DNA of 34,668 nucleotides from Lachnospiraceae bacterium UBA7143 (GCA_002491905.1 DKWV01000037.1:1-34668); one strand, 5' to 3'. Numbered from the stretch's first letter, positions 16,149 through 25,441 are shown. Notes: generated from the sequence alone by a model not told the origin. Numbers and translations: made by a program.

Positions 16149-16186
16149 AAAAGCACTCTTGCACATACTGGTGAGGGTGCTTTCTT
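16149..16186 (+). terminator. Hairpin between secG and rnr, possible attenuator
   Basis: AAAAGCAC (16149-16156) and GTGCTTT (16177-16183) form the base of a stem that can continue through CTC/GAG, followed by a short TTTCTT stretch. It could terminate part of the secG transcripts and lower rnr and smpB output. The tail is short, so read-through is likely. Confidence 0.45.
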
Positions 16187-16206
16187 GCGTGTATGGGGCC
16201 TGAAAT

Positions 16207-18348
16207 ATGATGGAAACACAGTTTGAAAAACGCAAAAATTTAATATGTGAGCTGGTGGACGACGAGCGGTATGTGCCGATGAAGGAGAAAGAACTGGCGG
16301 CGTTTATGCAGGTAACCCCGGCGGACAGAGAGACATTCCATGAGGTGCTCCGCGCTCTTCTGGAGGAGGGGAAAATACAGCTTACGAAGCAGGGCAGATA
16401 TGTGAAACCGGATGAAAACCGCCCCGTGGGCACTTTTATCGGCCATGCAAAAGGGTTCGGCTTTGTGGAGGTAGAAGGGTACGAGGAGGACTTTTATATT
16501 CCCGAGGATAAGACGGGCGGCGCCTTTCACATGGACAGGGTGCAGATTGCTTTCCTGCCGGGACGGCGTGGCCAGAGGCGGGAGGCGGAGGTCGTCCGTA
16601 TTCTGGAGCGGGGGACGAAGCAGCTTGTGGGCACTTACGAACAGTCACAGAATTTCGGTTTTGTGATCCCGGATAACGGTAAGATCGGCACGGATATCTT
16701 TGTGCCGAAGGAGCGCTCCAAAGGGGCGGTTACGGGACACAAAGTCGTGGTGGAGCTGACCTCCTACGGGGATGAAAGCCACAAGCCGGAGGGCAGGGTG
16801 GTGGAGATCCTTGGGCACATCAATGATCCCGGCGTGGATATCATGTCCATTGTGAGGGGATATGAACTTCCCCTGGAATTTGGCGAAAAGGTTTTAAACC
16901 AGGCGGGCCGCACGCCGGATACGGTGTCGGAGGCGGACATGGCAGGACGTATGGATCTGCGTGATCTGCAGATGGTGACCATTGACGGGGAGGATGCCAA
17001 GGATCTGGACGACGCGGTCAGTCTCTATCGTGACGAGGCCGGGCTTTATCATCTGGGCGTGCACATCGCGGATGTGACCAACTATGTGCAGGAAAACTCC
17101 GCTCTTGACTGGGAGGCGCTTCGGCGGGGCACCAGTGTTTATCTGGTGGACCGGGTGATTCCCATGCTGCCCCATAAGCTCTCCAACGGAATCTGTTCCC
17201 TGAATCAGGGAGTGGACAGGCTGGCCTTGAGCTGCCTGATGACGATTAACGAAAAGGGCGAGGTGGCGGATTATCGTATAGTGGAGACCGTGATCCGGGT
17301 CAACCGCAGGATGTCTTATACTTCTGTCAGAAAGATTCTGGAAGACAGGGACGAGGCAGAGCGGAAAGAGTATGAAACGCTTGTCCCCATGTTTGAGGGG
17401 ATGGAACAGCTGGCTGCTCTTCTCAGAAGGAAAAGGCATAAGCGGGGATCCATAGACTTCGATTTCGCGGAGAGCAAGATTATTCTGGATGAAAATGGGC
17501 GGCCTGTGGAGATCAAACCTTACGAGCGCAATGTGGCTACCCGGATGATCGAGGACTTTATGCTGATCGCCAACGAGACGGTGGCACAGCACTTTTTCTG
17601 GCTGGAGACGCCCTTTGTATATCGGACCCACGAGAAACCCGATCCGGATAAAATCAAAAAACTTGCCACCTTTATCAGAAATTTCGGCTATCATATCAAG
17701 CTGACTGGAGAGGAAATTCACCCGAAGGAGCTGCAGAAACTTCTCGATAAAATCGCGGATACCGATGAGGAGACGCTGATCAGCCGCCTGACGCTGCGGA
17801 GCATGAAACAGGCGAAGTATACGGTGGACTGCACGGGGCACTTCGGGCTGGCCTGCCAGTATTACTGCCATTTTACCTCGCCCATCAGACGATACCCGGA
17901 TCTGCAGATCCACCGCATTATCAAGGAGCAGCTTCGCGGGAAGCTTTCAGAGGATCGTATCAGGCATTACGAAGAGAAGCTGCCAGAGGTGGCGAAGCAT
18001 GCCTCCAAAATGGAGCGGCGTGCCGCGGAGGCGGAGAGGGAGACCGATAAGCTGAAGAAGGCGGAGTATATGGCGGAGCGCATCGGAGAGGTGTATGACG
18101 GTGTGATCTGCGGCATTACCCAGTGGGGGATATATGTGGAGCTGCCAAATACCGTGGAGGGGCTGATTCATGTATCCGCGCTTGCCGGCGATTATTTCTA
18201 TTATAATGAGGAAGCCTGCGAGATGGTGGGAAAGGAAAGCGGCGTCGCGTACAAGCTGGGCCAGCGGGTCACCATACAGGTGAAGGGCGTGGATCAGCTG
18301 GCGAGAACGGTGGATTTTATATTTCCAGTTCAGCCAGACCGAATCTGA
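16207..18348 (+). CDS. rnr: Ribonuclease R (RNB-family 3'-5' exoribonuclease)
   Basis: RNase R degrades structured RNA from the 3' end and helps clear non-stop mRNA freed by trans-translation. The 713-residue protein has an N-terminal winged-helix-like segment, two cold-shock/OB domains (about residues 70-225), and the RNB catalytic domain. The RNB domain carries the acidic cluster D260, D266, D268 and D269 in IDGEDAKDLDDAV. A C-terminal S1 domain spans about 625-705. The signature TSPIRRYPDLQIHR is present. The Lys-rich tail found in some RNase R proteins is absent; it ends soon after the S1 fold. The ribosome binding site ahead of the ATG pair at 16207/16210 is weak. smpB follows after 26 bases. 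Confidence 0.96.
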   Translation: MMETQFEKRKNLICELVDDERYVPMKEKELAAFMQVTPADRETFHEVLRALLEEGKIQLTKQGRYVKPDENRPVGTFIGHAKGFGFVEVEGYEEDFYIPEDKTGGAFHMDRVQIAFLPGRRGQRREAEVVRILERGTKQLVGTYEQSQNFGFVIPDNGKIGTDIFVPKERSKGAVTGHKVVVELTSYGDESHKPEGRVVEILGHINDPGVDIMSIVRGYELPLEFGEKVLNQAGRTPDTVSEADMAGRMDLRDLQMVTIDGEDAKDLDDAVSLYRDEAGLYHLGVHIADVTNYVQENSALDWEALRRGTSVYLVDRVIPMLPHKLSNGICSLNQGVDRLALSCLMTINEKGEVADYRIVETVIRVNRRMSYTSVRKILEDRDEAERKEYETLVPMFEGMEQLAALLRRKRHKRGSIDFDFAESKIILDENGRPVEIKPYERNVATRMIEDFMLIANETVAQHFFWLETPFVYRTHEKPDPDKIKKLATFIRNFGYHIKLTGEEIHPKELQKLLDKIADTDEETLISRLTLRSMKQAKYTVDCTGHFGLACQYYCHFTSPIRRYPDLQIHRIIKEQLRGKLSEDRIRHYEEKLPEVAKHASKMERRAAEAERETDKLKKAEYMAERIGEVYDGVICGITQWGIYVELPNTVEGLIHVSALAGDYFYYNEEACEMVGKESGVAYKLGQRVTIQVKGVDQLARTVDFIFPVQPDRI

Positions 18349-18374
18349 CAGGCAAATCAAAGGGAGGAGAGGCT

Positions 18375-18839
18375 ATGGCGAAGGAGGCCATGAAACTGGT
18401 GGCGAATAACAAAAAAGCCTACCACGACTATTTTATAGAGGAAAAATACGAGGCGGGGCTTGCGCTCCACGGCACGGAGGTGAAATCCCTGCGCATGGGC
18501 AAGTGCAGCATCAAGGAGGCATACGTCCGAATTGAGAATGGGGAGGCATTTGTGTACGGCATGAATGTAAGCCCCTATGAGAAGGGGAATATTTTTAACA
18601 AAGACCCACTCCGCACAAGGAAACTTCTGCTGCATAAGGTGGAAATCCGAAAGCTTGCCGGAAGAATGGCGGAGCAGGGCTATACGATCGTTCCTCTGCA
18701 GGTTTACTTTAAGGACGGCAGGGCAAAAATAGAGATCGGTCTTGCCAAAGGTAAAAAGCTCTATGATAAGCGGCAGGATATTGCGAAAAAGGATCTTCGC
18801 CGGGAACATGAGCGGGAATTTAAAATTAAGAACCTGTAG
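18375..18839 (+). CDS. smpB: SsrA-binding protein SmpB
   Basis: SmpB binds tmRNA and places it in the A site of stalled ribosomes during trans-translation. The 154-residue protein has the conserved N-terminal NKKAYHDYFIEEKYEAGLAL, the GTEVKSLR strand, and the RKLLLHK segment. The basic C-terminal tail (DKRQDIAKKDLRREHERE) enters the empty mRNA channel. GGGAGGAG at 18361-18368 is a near-ideal ribosome binding site 6 bases ahead of the ATG. Its RNA partner ssrA begins 38 bases after the stop. Confidence 0.97.
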   Translation: MAKEAMKLVANNKKAYHDYFIEEKYEAGLALHGTEVKSLRMGKCSIKEAYVRIENGEAFVYGMNVSPYEKGNIFNKDPLRTRKLLLHKVEIRKLAGRMAEQGYTIVPLQVYFKDGRAKIEIGLAKGKKLYDKRQDIAKKDLRREHEREFKIKNL

Positions 18840-18840
18840 A

Positions 18841-18869
18841 TTGCATAGTTTAAAGGATAATGGTATAGT
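18841..18869 (+). promoter_or_regulatory. Promoter of ssrA
   Basis: TTGCAT at 18841-18846 and TATAGT at 18864-18869 are 17 bases apart, placing the start within a base or two of the first G of the tmRNA at 18878. The -35 begins immediately after the smpB stop codon. Confidence 0.7.
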
Positions 18870-18877
18870 ATAAATAT

Positions 18878-19224
18878 GGGCCAGTCAAGGTTTCGACAGG
18901 GGTCTTGCAGCTGGAGAAGCTATCCGCAGGCTGATGCGTCAAATCGCAAACTTAAACACAAACGCTGAAGACAATTTAGCATACGCTGCCTAAGGGCAGC
19001 TGTCCGCCTTAGTGCACCTACACATTAAGAGCCGGGCATCGACTATGTAGGAAACAACGCGGGGGACGCCTCTTACCCGCGGGCGTATCAGAGGCTACTG
19101 AATCCACGGGGGTGTCGCTCTCCCGGTGGAGGAGGGAATGAGGAGCAATCCGCAATGAGTGACTATGATAGTAGAAGGACAGGGAATGGGCTTTTGGACA
19201 CGGGTTCGACTCCCGTCTGGTCCA
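18878..19224 (+). ncRNA. ssrA: Transfer-messenger RNA (tmRNA)
   Basis: tmRNA rescues stalled ribosomes and tags the unfinished protein for proteolysis. The 5' end GGGCCAG pairs with CTGGTCC at the 3' end to form the tRNA-like acceptor stem, with A at 19224 as the discriminator. The CCA is not encoded and must be added afterwards. The conserved GGTTTCGACAGG is near the 5' end, and GGTTCGACTCCC forms the T arm. The open reading frame reads (A)NLNTNAEDNLAYAA then TAA, starting at the GCA resume codon near 18946, an AA-ending tag of the Clostridia type. Length is about 347 bases before CCA addition. Its position behind smpB is typical. Confidence 0.97.
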
Positions 19225-19227
19225 CTG

Positions 19228-19274
19228 AAAAAGTTCTTAAAACGCCAAATAGTGGCTTTTTAAGGACTTTTTTT
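19228..19274 (+). terminator. Strong intrinsic terminator of ssrA
   Basis: A long stem pairs AAAAAGTTCTTAAAA-GCC with GGC-TTTTTAAGGACTTTTT around a short AAATAGT loop and ends in seven T. It starts three bases past the tmRNA 3' end. Confidence 0.9.
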
Positions 19275-19331
19275 CACACATAAAATCAAATGCGTGTGAA
19301 ATACGGGCATACGAACTCTTTCACAATTCAC

Positions 19332-19360
19332 TGGACATAGTTCCTGTTTGGCGGTAGAAT
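19332..19360 (+). promoter_or_regulatory. Probable promoter of the chemoreceptor/two-component operon
   Basis: TGGACA at 19332-19337 and TAGAAT at 19355-19360 are 17 bases apart, 46 bases ahead of the chemoreceptor ATG. An inverted repeat TTCACAC/GTGTGAA lies just upstream, around 19273-19299, and could be an operator. Confidence 0.6.
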
Positions 19361-19406
19361 AGAAAGAAATATGGTGTAATATTACCAAGGGGAGAGAGGG
19401 CAAATT

Positions 19407-21131
19407 ATGGCGGAAGATAAAAGGAGTATGAAGGGAAAAGAAAAGAGTGACGTCCTGCATTCTGTGAGGACGCAGATTGTGGGAGCCATGTTTTTGGCAA
19501 TGGTTATATTATCGGTATGTCTCTCAGTGGTGCTGATCAGGAATCTGCGCATCCCGCTGATGAATCTGAATCAGAACTATCTCTATGATCTGGCGGTGGC
19601 CTACGGTGAGAAACTGCAGTCGGAGATCGAGGTGCAGGGTTACAATACGGCGACTCATTATAATAATCTGGTTGATTCTATCGGCGAGGTGGGCCTGCAG
19701 GGAGTGGATTCCAGCTATGCCTATCTGGTGTCGTCAGATGGTACCATGCTCTATCATCCGACGAAGGATAAGGTAGGGCAGCCCGTAGAAAATGAGGTGG
19801 TAAAGGCTGTGGCGGCTGAGATTGCTGCGGGCGTTGTCCCGGAACCGGACGTTGTGGAGTATGAGTTTAAAGGCGACATGAAGTATGCGGCTTATTATGT
19901 GACGGAGCGGGGACATTGTATTCTGGTAGTATCCGTGGATAAGGATGATCTGATGAGTACGGTGCACCGGGTTACGATCACAGGGACCTGTTGTACGATT
20001 GTCATGGTTATTATAGCCAGTATTATCGGCTTCTTGTTTGTAAGCAGAATTGTGAAGCCGATCACTACGGTGACGGATGTGGTGGGGCAGTTGGCTCATA
20101 TGGATTTCTCGGAGATTGACGGGCAGGAGAAACTGACGGCGCGGGAGGATGAGACCGGGCAGATGAGCCGGGCCGTGGTGGAACTGCGAAGACAGCTTGT
20201 GGAGGTAATATCGGATCTGCGGGGGCAGAGCGAAAAGCTGTATGAGGCGTCCGAGGTCCTGAACGGCAACGCGTCTGAGACGGCGACCACGGTGGAGCAG
20301 GTGGAGAAAGCGGTTTCAGAGATATCCGACGGCGCGTCCTCCCAGGCAGATGAAACGCAGAAAGCTACGGAGAACGTGATCCTGATGGGCAGCATGGTGG
20401 AAGAGACGACCAGGCAGGTGGAGGAACTGACCGACAATGCCAACGATATGAGAAAGTCCAGCGATGAAGCGTTTGAGACGCTGCAGAATCTGGAGAAAAT
20501 CAACAATCAGGCAAGAGAAGCCATCGATGTGATCTATGAGCAGACTAACACGACGAACGAGTCCGCTATGAAGATCAGGGAGGCGACAACACTAATTACT
20601 TCCATTGCGGAGGAGACGAATTTATTATCCTTAAATGCAAGCATAGAGGCGGCCAGGGCCGGGGAGCAGGGCAGAGGCTTTGCGGTGGTGGCAAGCCAGA
20701 TCCAGAAGCTGGCGGAGCAGTCCAACGAGTCCGCCAGACAGATTGAGAATATCATAGATTCCCTGATCGAGGATTCCCAGAAGTCTGTGGCGACGATGGA
20801 GGATGTGAAGAAGATCATGGAGAGCCAGAGTGAGAGTGTAGATCGGACGAACGAGCGCTTTACGCAGGTCAGAAACGGCATTACCCAATCCCTCGACGGC
20901 GTGAACCAGATCGCGGATAAGACGAAGCGTTTGGACGAGGCCAGAGTGAATGTGGTGGATGTGGTGCAGAATCTGACGGCCATTGCAGAGGAAAATGCGG
21001 CGAGTACGGAAGAGACTTCCGCTTCTGTTACAGAGGTGAGCACCATTGTGTACAGTATTTCCGAAAATGCGACGAAGCTCAAGGAGGTGGCGGAACATCT
21101 GGAGCATAGCATGAGCATCTTCAAAATCTGA
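19407..21131 (+). CDS. Methyl-accepting chemotaxis protein with Cache sensor domain
   Basis: This 574-residue receptor has membrane helices at about residues 24-45 and 189-212, enclosing an extracellular Cache-like domain with the LVSSDGTMLYHPTKDKVGQP motif. Single-Cache sensors commonly bind small organic acids or amino acids; the ligand here is unknown. A HAMP domain (about 213-265) leads to a long coiled-coil signalling domain. The highly conserved tip carries SIAEETNLLSLNASIEAARA followed by GEQGRGFAVVASQIQKLAEQS, which contacts CheA and CheW. Glu/Gln-rich methylation-like stretches flank it. No che genes are in the window. GGGGAGAGAGG precedes the ATG. The next gene begins 22 bases after the stop, so this is the first gene of a four-gene operon. 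Confidence 0.93.
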   Translation: MAEDKRSMKGKEKSDVLHSVRTQIVGAMFLAMVILSVCLSVVLIRNLRIPLMNLNQNYLYDLAVAYGEKLQSEIEVQGYNTATHYNNLVDSIGEVGLQGVDSSYAYLVSSDGTMLYHPTKDKVGQPVENEVVKAVAAEIAAGVVPEPDVVEYEFKGDMKYAAYYVTERGHCILVVSVDKDDLMSTVHRVTITGTCCTIVMVIIASIIGFLFVSRIVKPITTVTDVVGQLAHMDFSEIDGQEKLTAREDETGQMSRAVVELRRQLVEVISDLRGQSEKLYEASEVLNGNASETATTVEQVEKAVSEISDGASSQADETQKATENVILMGSMVEETTRQVEELTDNANDMRKSSDEAFETLQNLEKINNQAREAIDVIYEQTNTTNESAMKIREATTLITSIAEETNLLSLNASIEAARAGEQGRGFAVVASQIQKLAEQSNESARQIENIIDSLIEDSQKSVATMEDVKKIMESQSESVDRTNERFTQVRNGITQSLDGVNQIADKTKRLDEARVNVVDVVQNLTAIAEENAASTEETSASVTEVSTIVYSISENATKLKEVAEHLEHSMSIFKI

Positions 21132-21153
21132 CGGATGTTTTCGGGGAGTATCT

Positions 21154-21708
21154 ATGGAGAAGCGAGAGGATGACCTGGTTGTCGGCGGATACCGCTTTGC
21201 GACAATAGCGGATGCCGAGACGGCCAGAATGGAAGTAAAAAAGGTGGAGAATCTGGAGCAGCGGCTCGACTACCGCAAGCCCCAGAATGTGCTGCTTGTC
21301 TATAACCGGGCGGTGGAAAATCAGGTGTTTCTTACGCCGATCGGATTAAGCTATCTGCAGAAGATGCAGAAGGAGATGGCGAAGTGGGGGGTGCCCACGG
21401 ATAAGATACAGCCTGTGCCCCTTCGGGGAACATTCAGCAATAAGACAGCGAACAACAGATCCATCAGGATGAGCGTTGCGAAAAGACATCCGGAATATCA
21501 GGGACGGTTTGTGACTTCGGTGCTGATCAATGTTGTGCTGGTAATTCTTGTGGCAGCGATGATGGTGATTGCGTGGAACAGCGAGACACCGAATATTGTA
21601 AATTACAGACAGGCTGTGGTAAATGAATATTCGGAGTGGGAGCAGGAGCTTACCAGACGGGAACAGGCGGTCCGGGAGGCAGAGCGCAAATTGGAATCAG
21701 AGCAATAA
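21154..21708 (+). CDS. Unknown single-pass membrane protein
   Basis: I do not recognise this 184-residue protein. It has a polar N-terminal region of about 115 residues (GGYRFATIADAETARMEVKK, then a KPQNVLLVYNRAV segment), one membrane helix at about 119-141, and a C-terminal charged coiled coil at about 155-184. There is no signal peptide, so the N-terminal region is probably cytoplasmic and the coil outside, although the reverse cannot be excluded. GGGGAG at 21142-21147 is a good ribosome binding site. Its position between a chemoreceptor and a two-component pair, with short gaps on both sides, suggests an accessory role in that signalling system. Confidence 0.75.
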   Translation: MEKREDDLVVGGYRFATIADAETARMEVKKVENLEQRLDYRKPQNVLLVYNRAVENQVFLTPIGLSYLQKMQKEMAKWGVPTDKIQPVPLRGTFSNKTANNRSIRMSVAKRHPEYQGRFVTSVLINVVLVILVAAMMVIAWNSETPNIVNYRQAVVNEYSEWEQELTRREQAVREAERKLESEQ

Positions 21709-21748
21709 ATGAGCTGGGCAGTAACGGGAAAGAGAGGCGTGGAAGTAT

Positions 21749-22426
21749 ATGGAGAAGTCGAAGATCCTTGTGGTGGACGATGAGAGCCGTATGCGTAAGC
21801 TGGTCCGGGATTTTCTGGTAAAGAACAATTATGAGGTTGTGGAGGCGGCGGACGGAGAGGAAGCGCTCGACCTTTTTTTTGAAAAAAACGATATAGATCT
21901 GGTGATTTTGGATGTGATGATGCCTAAGATGGACGGCTGGCAGGTGTGCAGGGAAATTAGGGCGTACTCCAAGGTCCCCATTATTATGCTGACGGCCAAA
22001 TCAGACGAGAGGGATGAGCTTTTGGGATTTGAGTTGGGGGTGGATGAATATATATCCAAACCTTTCAGCCCGAAAATCCTTGTGGCGCGGGTGGAGGCGA
22101 TCCTTAGAAGAACCGGACAGGCTGCTGCAGAGACGATTGTGGAGGCTGGCGGCATCCGACTTGACAAGCAGGCGCACAGTGTAACTGTGGAGGGAAAGCC
22201 GGTTGATTTAAGCTACAAGGAATTTGAGCTGCTCGCTTATTTTATGGAAAATAAGGGGATTGCGCTGTCGCGGGAAAAGATTTTGAACAGCGTATGGAAT
22301 TATGACTATTTCGGCGATGCGAGAACGATTGATACCCATGTGAAGAAGCTTCGCAGTAAGATGGGAAACAAGGGTGAGCTGATTAAAACGATCTGGGGTA
22401 TGGGATATAAGTTTGAAGAGGAATAG
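21749..22426 (+). CDS. OmpR/PhoB-family response regulator
   Basis: This 225-residue transcription factor has an N-terminal receiver domain with the acidic pocket VVDDES, phosphorylation site D55 in LDVMMPKMDGW, conserved Thr in MLTAKS and Lys in SKPFSP. A C-terminal winged-helix DNA-binding domain (about residues 128-223) contains LSYKEFELLAYFMENKG and RTIDTHVKKLRSK. It is expected to bind tandem repeats near promoters once phosphorylated. The stop lies 20 bases before the ATG of the hybrid kinase, so the two are translationally close and likely a pair. OmpR regulators usually pair with simple membrane kinases; a soluble hybrid partner is less common. Confidence 0.95.
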   Translation: MEKSKILVVDDESRMRKLVRDFLVKNNYEVVEAADGEEALDLFFEKNDIDLVILDVMMPKMDGWQVCREIRAYSKVPIIMLTAKSDERDELLGFELGVDEYISKPFSPKILVARVEAILRRTGQAAAETIVEAGGIRLDKQAHSVTVEGKPVDLSYKEFELLAYFMENKGIALSREKILNSVWNYDYFGDARTIDTHVKKLRSKMGNKGELIKTIWGMGYKFEEE

Positions 22427-22445
22427 AGTCATCGGGAGGTTGGGA

Positions 22446-25436
22446 ATGGCTAAGCGCTGGTTTTATAAGGAGGAACTGTTTTTTACAACGGAAGCGACAG
22501 GTCTCAGGGATGAAAATCAGGACAAGATCATAGAGTTGTTAGGCAGGAATGTAGCGGTTGGCGTAGTCGGAGGATTTTACGAGGAGGGCTTTCCTGTCTA
22601 TTTTATCAGTTCCTTTGCGCTGAATAATATAAACATGACCTTCGATCAGTTCATGGAGAGAACCGGCGGTAAATATCTGGAGGCGGTGTATGAGCCGGAT
22701 CGCAAAATTTTTACGAAAGTTTTTATGCCGGGAGAGGATGACAATCGGGAATACCGGATTATCAATGGAGACGGTGAATCGGTTTGGGTACGCGAGCTCC
22801 GAATGGAATCTACGGCCCGCGATGGCAGGAAAATCTGGGTCAGTGCCGTCAGACTGATCGACGAAGAACATCGTGACAGCCAGTTGTCTAATGAGGCTTT
22901 CCGTATGCTGCGGGATACCTATTTCAGAATCAGTGAGATCAATCTGAACAAGAACACGATCGTAGACTTGAAATTTGTGGAGAGTGAAGCGCTGGAGTTG
23001 GAGCGGTTAAACGGCGATTACAGAATGACTGTCGCGTCCTGTGCGCAGAACCATGTGGAGGAAAAAGACAGGGTCAATTTCGCAAACATCATGTCGGTGG
23101 AGAATCTGAAAAAAGTGTTTTTGGACAGCAGCGTCCCTATTCACTTCAGCTATCTGCGTCTTGTGGAGGGTGAATGGAAATGGGTACAGACAAATCTTGT
23201 GCCAGTTGAGAACTTCAGTGAAGAAAATGCAAGAATTATGTGGTATGTGAAAAATATCACGGAGGAAAAGGCGAAAGAGACAAAAATGATGGATCAGATG
23301 CTGCGGACAAATGCAGAGCTGGTTCAGGCCAAAAAGGAACTGGAAGCGGCCAATCGGAAGATTCAGGAATCTAACCGTAAGCTTCGCCGCACACTGAGCG
23401 CGGAGGAACAGTACAGACAGGCCATTGTCTCCGAGGCGGTTTTTGTTTTTAATGTCAATGTGACGAAGAACCTGATTGAGGAAGAATTTTATGAGATTAC
23501 GGACGGGCAGATGGAGCCGGTGCTTGCCAGGATGGGATTTGAGGCGCCCTGTAATGCGGACGATTTTTTCCTGAGTTGGAGCAAGGAGCGCGTTTTCCCG
23601 GTAGACAGGGAGGTCTATGTACAGACCGTCAACACCAGGCATCTGCTGGAGGCCTATGAGCGGGGAGAGAATGAACTGATCATAGAGATAGAAACCTCCG
23701 GGGCGGGGGAGCAGCCCATGATTTTGCGGCATACGATCCTGCTCACGAAGGATGGCGTCAGCGGTGATATTCTGGCGCTTAACAATGCCAAGGATATCAC
23801 GGAAATCCGCAGGAAGGACAGGGAGACGAAGAGAGCGCTCTTAGACGCTTATGAGGCAGCGGACAGGGCAAGCTGCGCGAAGACAGATTTTCTCTCAAGA
23901 ATGTCCCATGATATCAGGACACCTATGAATGCCATTATCGGTATGACTGCTATAGCCGGTACTAAGCTTCATGATCCCGATGGGATGGAGGAATGTCTTG
24001 GCAAGGTTTCCGAGGCAAGCAAACATCTTCTTTCGCTGATTAACGAAGTGCTCGACATGAGCAGGATAGAGTCTGGAACATTGACTTTGAATGAAGAAGA
24101 CTTTAATCTTCTGGATATGATAGAGAATCTGGTGAATATGCTGGCGGGAAAAACAAGGGAAAAGCGGCAGCATATGGGGTTCAGGGCACACGAAGTTCAC
24201 AATATCAATGTGAGGGGCGATGCTTTGCGGCTGCAGCAGGTTTTTATGAATGTATTGAGTAATTCCATCAAATATACCGGCGAAGATGGAGAAATCGGTA
24301 TAGATATTATGGAGAAGGATTCCACCCAGGAGCAGATTGGATGCTATGAGTTTGTGTTTAGGGACAATGGCATCGGTATGACGGAGGAATTTTTGAGGCA
24401 TATTTATGATCCTTTTGAGCGCGCTGAAGATGTGAGAATCAGTAAGATTCAGGGTACCGGGCTTGGGATGACGATCAGCCGGAATATTATCCAGATGATG
24501 GGCGGAGATATTCAGGTTGAAAGCGAGCCGGGTGTGGGAACGATCGTTACAATTACCGTACCATTAAAGTACCAGGTGCCGGGGGCGGTGAACAGGGAGG
24601 ATCTTGAGGGAAGAACCGTGCTGGTGGTGGATGACTCAGCTTTTGCCGGGGAAAGCACCAGTGTTATCCTGAATAATCTGGGTATGTATGGCGAATGGGT
24701 ACAATCTGGGGAAGAAGCTCTGGATTATATGAAGGAGAAGAGGCGGAAGGGAGAGGATGTATTCGCGGTTTTGATGGATCTGAACATGCCGGGAATGAAC
24801 GGTATGGAGACGGCGAAGGCGATACGCAGACAGGAAGGAATGGAAATTCCCGTTATTCTCGTTTCCTCCCACGAGTGGGTGGATATTGAGGAAGAAGCGC
24901 GGAGGGCGGGAGTGAACGCTTTTATCAGGAAACCCATTGATAAGAACAGATTGCTAACGACATTCCGGCATTTTATTCCCAGAGAGGATGCAAAGCCGTC
25001 GGAGGGGACGCTGGAGCAGATCGGGGAGGTGGATTATTCTGACAGAAGGATTCTGGTGGTGGAGGATAATGATTTAAACAGGGAGATAGCTACGGAAATC
25101 CTTTCCATGACGGGAGCGGCTGTCGAGGCGGCGGAGAACGGAAAAGAAGCCGTGGATATGGTGACGGCATCCGAGGAAGGGTATTATGATCTGATTCTCA
25201 TGGATCTGCAGATGCCGGTGATGAATGGATACGAGGCGACGATAGCGCTGCGGGCTATGGAGAGGGAGGACACCAGGAAGATTCCCATTGTGGCCATGAC
25301 GGCGAATGCCTTTCTGGAGGACATACAGCAGTCGAAAGCCTGTGGCATGAATGAACATATGTCAAAGCCATTGGATGTCGACCAGCTTCAGCGGATGCTG
25401 GCGAGGTGGCTCTCAAAGAAAAACAGAAGCGCATAA
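22446..25436 (+). CDS. Soluble hybrid histidine kinase with two receiver domains
   Basis: This 996-residue kinase has no membrane helix. The first 460 residues hold what look like three PAS-like sensor segments, separated by a coiled coil at about 280-330. HisKA follows with SRMSHDIRTPMNAIIGM (H488), then an HATPase_c domain with NVLSNSIKYTGE, DNGIGM and GTGLGM. Two receiver domains end the protein, with phosphorylation sites D778 (LMDLNMPGMNG) and D920 (LMDLQMPVMNG). Both keep the acidic pair and the Lys, so both look functional. No Hpt domain is present in it or in its operon, so a phosphorelay would need a separate Hpt protein. I chose ATG 22446, with GGGAGG 6 bases upstream, over a TTG at 22413 inside the regulator gene. 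Confidence 0.93.
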   Translation: MAKRWFYKEELFFTTEATGLRDENQDKIIELLGRNVAVGVVGGFYEEGFPVYFISSFALNNINMTFDQFMERTGGKYLEAVYEPDRKIFTKVFMPGEDDNREYRIINGDGESVWVRELRMESTARDGRKIWVSAVRLIDEEHRDSQLSNEAFRMLRDTYFRISEINLNKNTIVDLKFVESEALELERLNGDYRMTVASCAQNHVEEKDRVNFANIMSVENLKKVFLDSSVPIHFSYLRLVEGEWKWVQTNLVPVENFSEENARIMWYVKNITEEKAKETKMMDQMLRTNAELVQAKKELEAANRKIQESNRKLRRTLSAEEQYRQAIVSEAVFVFNVNVTKNLIEEEFYEITDGQMEPVLARMGFEAPCNADDFFLSWSKERVFPVDREVYVQTVNTRHLLEAYERGENELIIEIETSGAGEQPMILRHTILLTKDGVSGDILALNNAKDITEIRRKDRETKRALLDAYEAADRASCAKTDFLSRMSHDIRTPMNAIIGMTAIAGTKLHDPDGMEECLGKVSEASKHLLSLINEVLDMSRIESGTLTLNEEDFNLLDMIENLVNMLAGKTREKRQHMGFRAHEVHNINVRGDALRLQQVFMNVLSNSIKYTGEDGEIGIDIMEKDSTQEQIGCYEFVFRDNGIGMTEEFLRHIYDPFERAEDVRISKIQGTGLGMTISRNIIQMMGGDIQVESEPGVGTIVTITVPLKYQVPGAVNREDLEGRTVLVVDDSAFAGESTSVILNNLGMYGEWVQSGEEALDYMKEKRRKGEDVFAVLMDLNMPGMNGMETAKAIRRQEGMEIPVILVSSHEWVDIEEEARRAGVNAFIRKPIDKNRLLTTFRHFIPREDAKPSEGTLEQIGEVDYSDRRILVVEDNDLNREIATEILSMTGAAVEAAENGKEAVDMVTASEEGYYDLILMDLQMPVMNGYEATIALRAMEREDTRKIPIVAMTANAFLEDIQQSKACGMNEHMSKPLDVDQLQRMLARWLSKKNRSA

Positions 25437-25441
25437 AAGAG

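Noticed and set aside
22413..22445. TTG start that would make the hybrid kinase overlap the response regulator gene
   Set aside because: The ATG at 22446 has GGGAGG at ideal spacing; the extra residues look like an untranslated upstream stretch.
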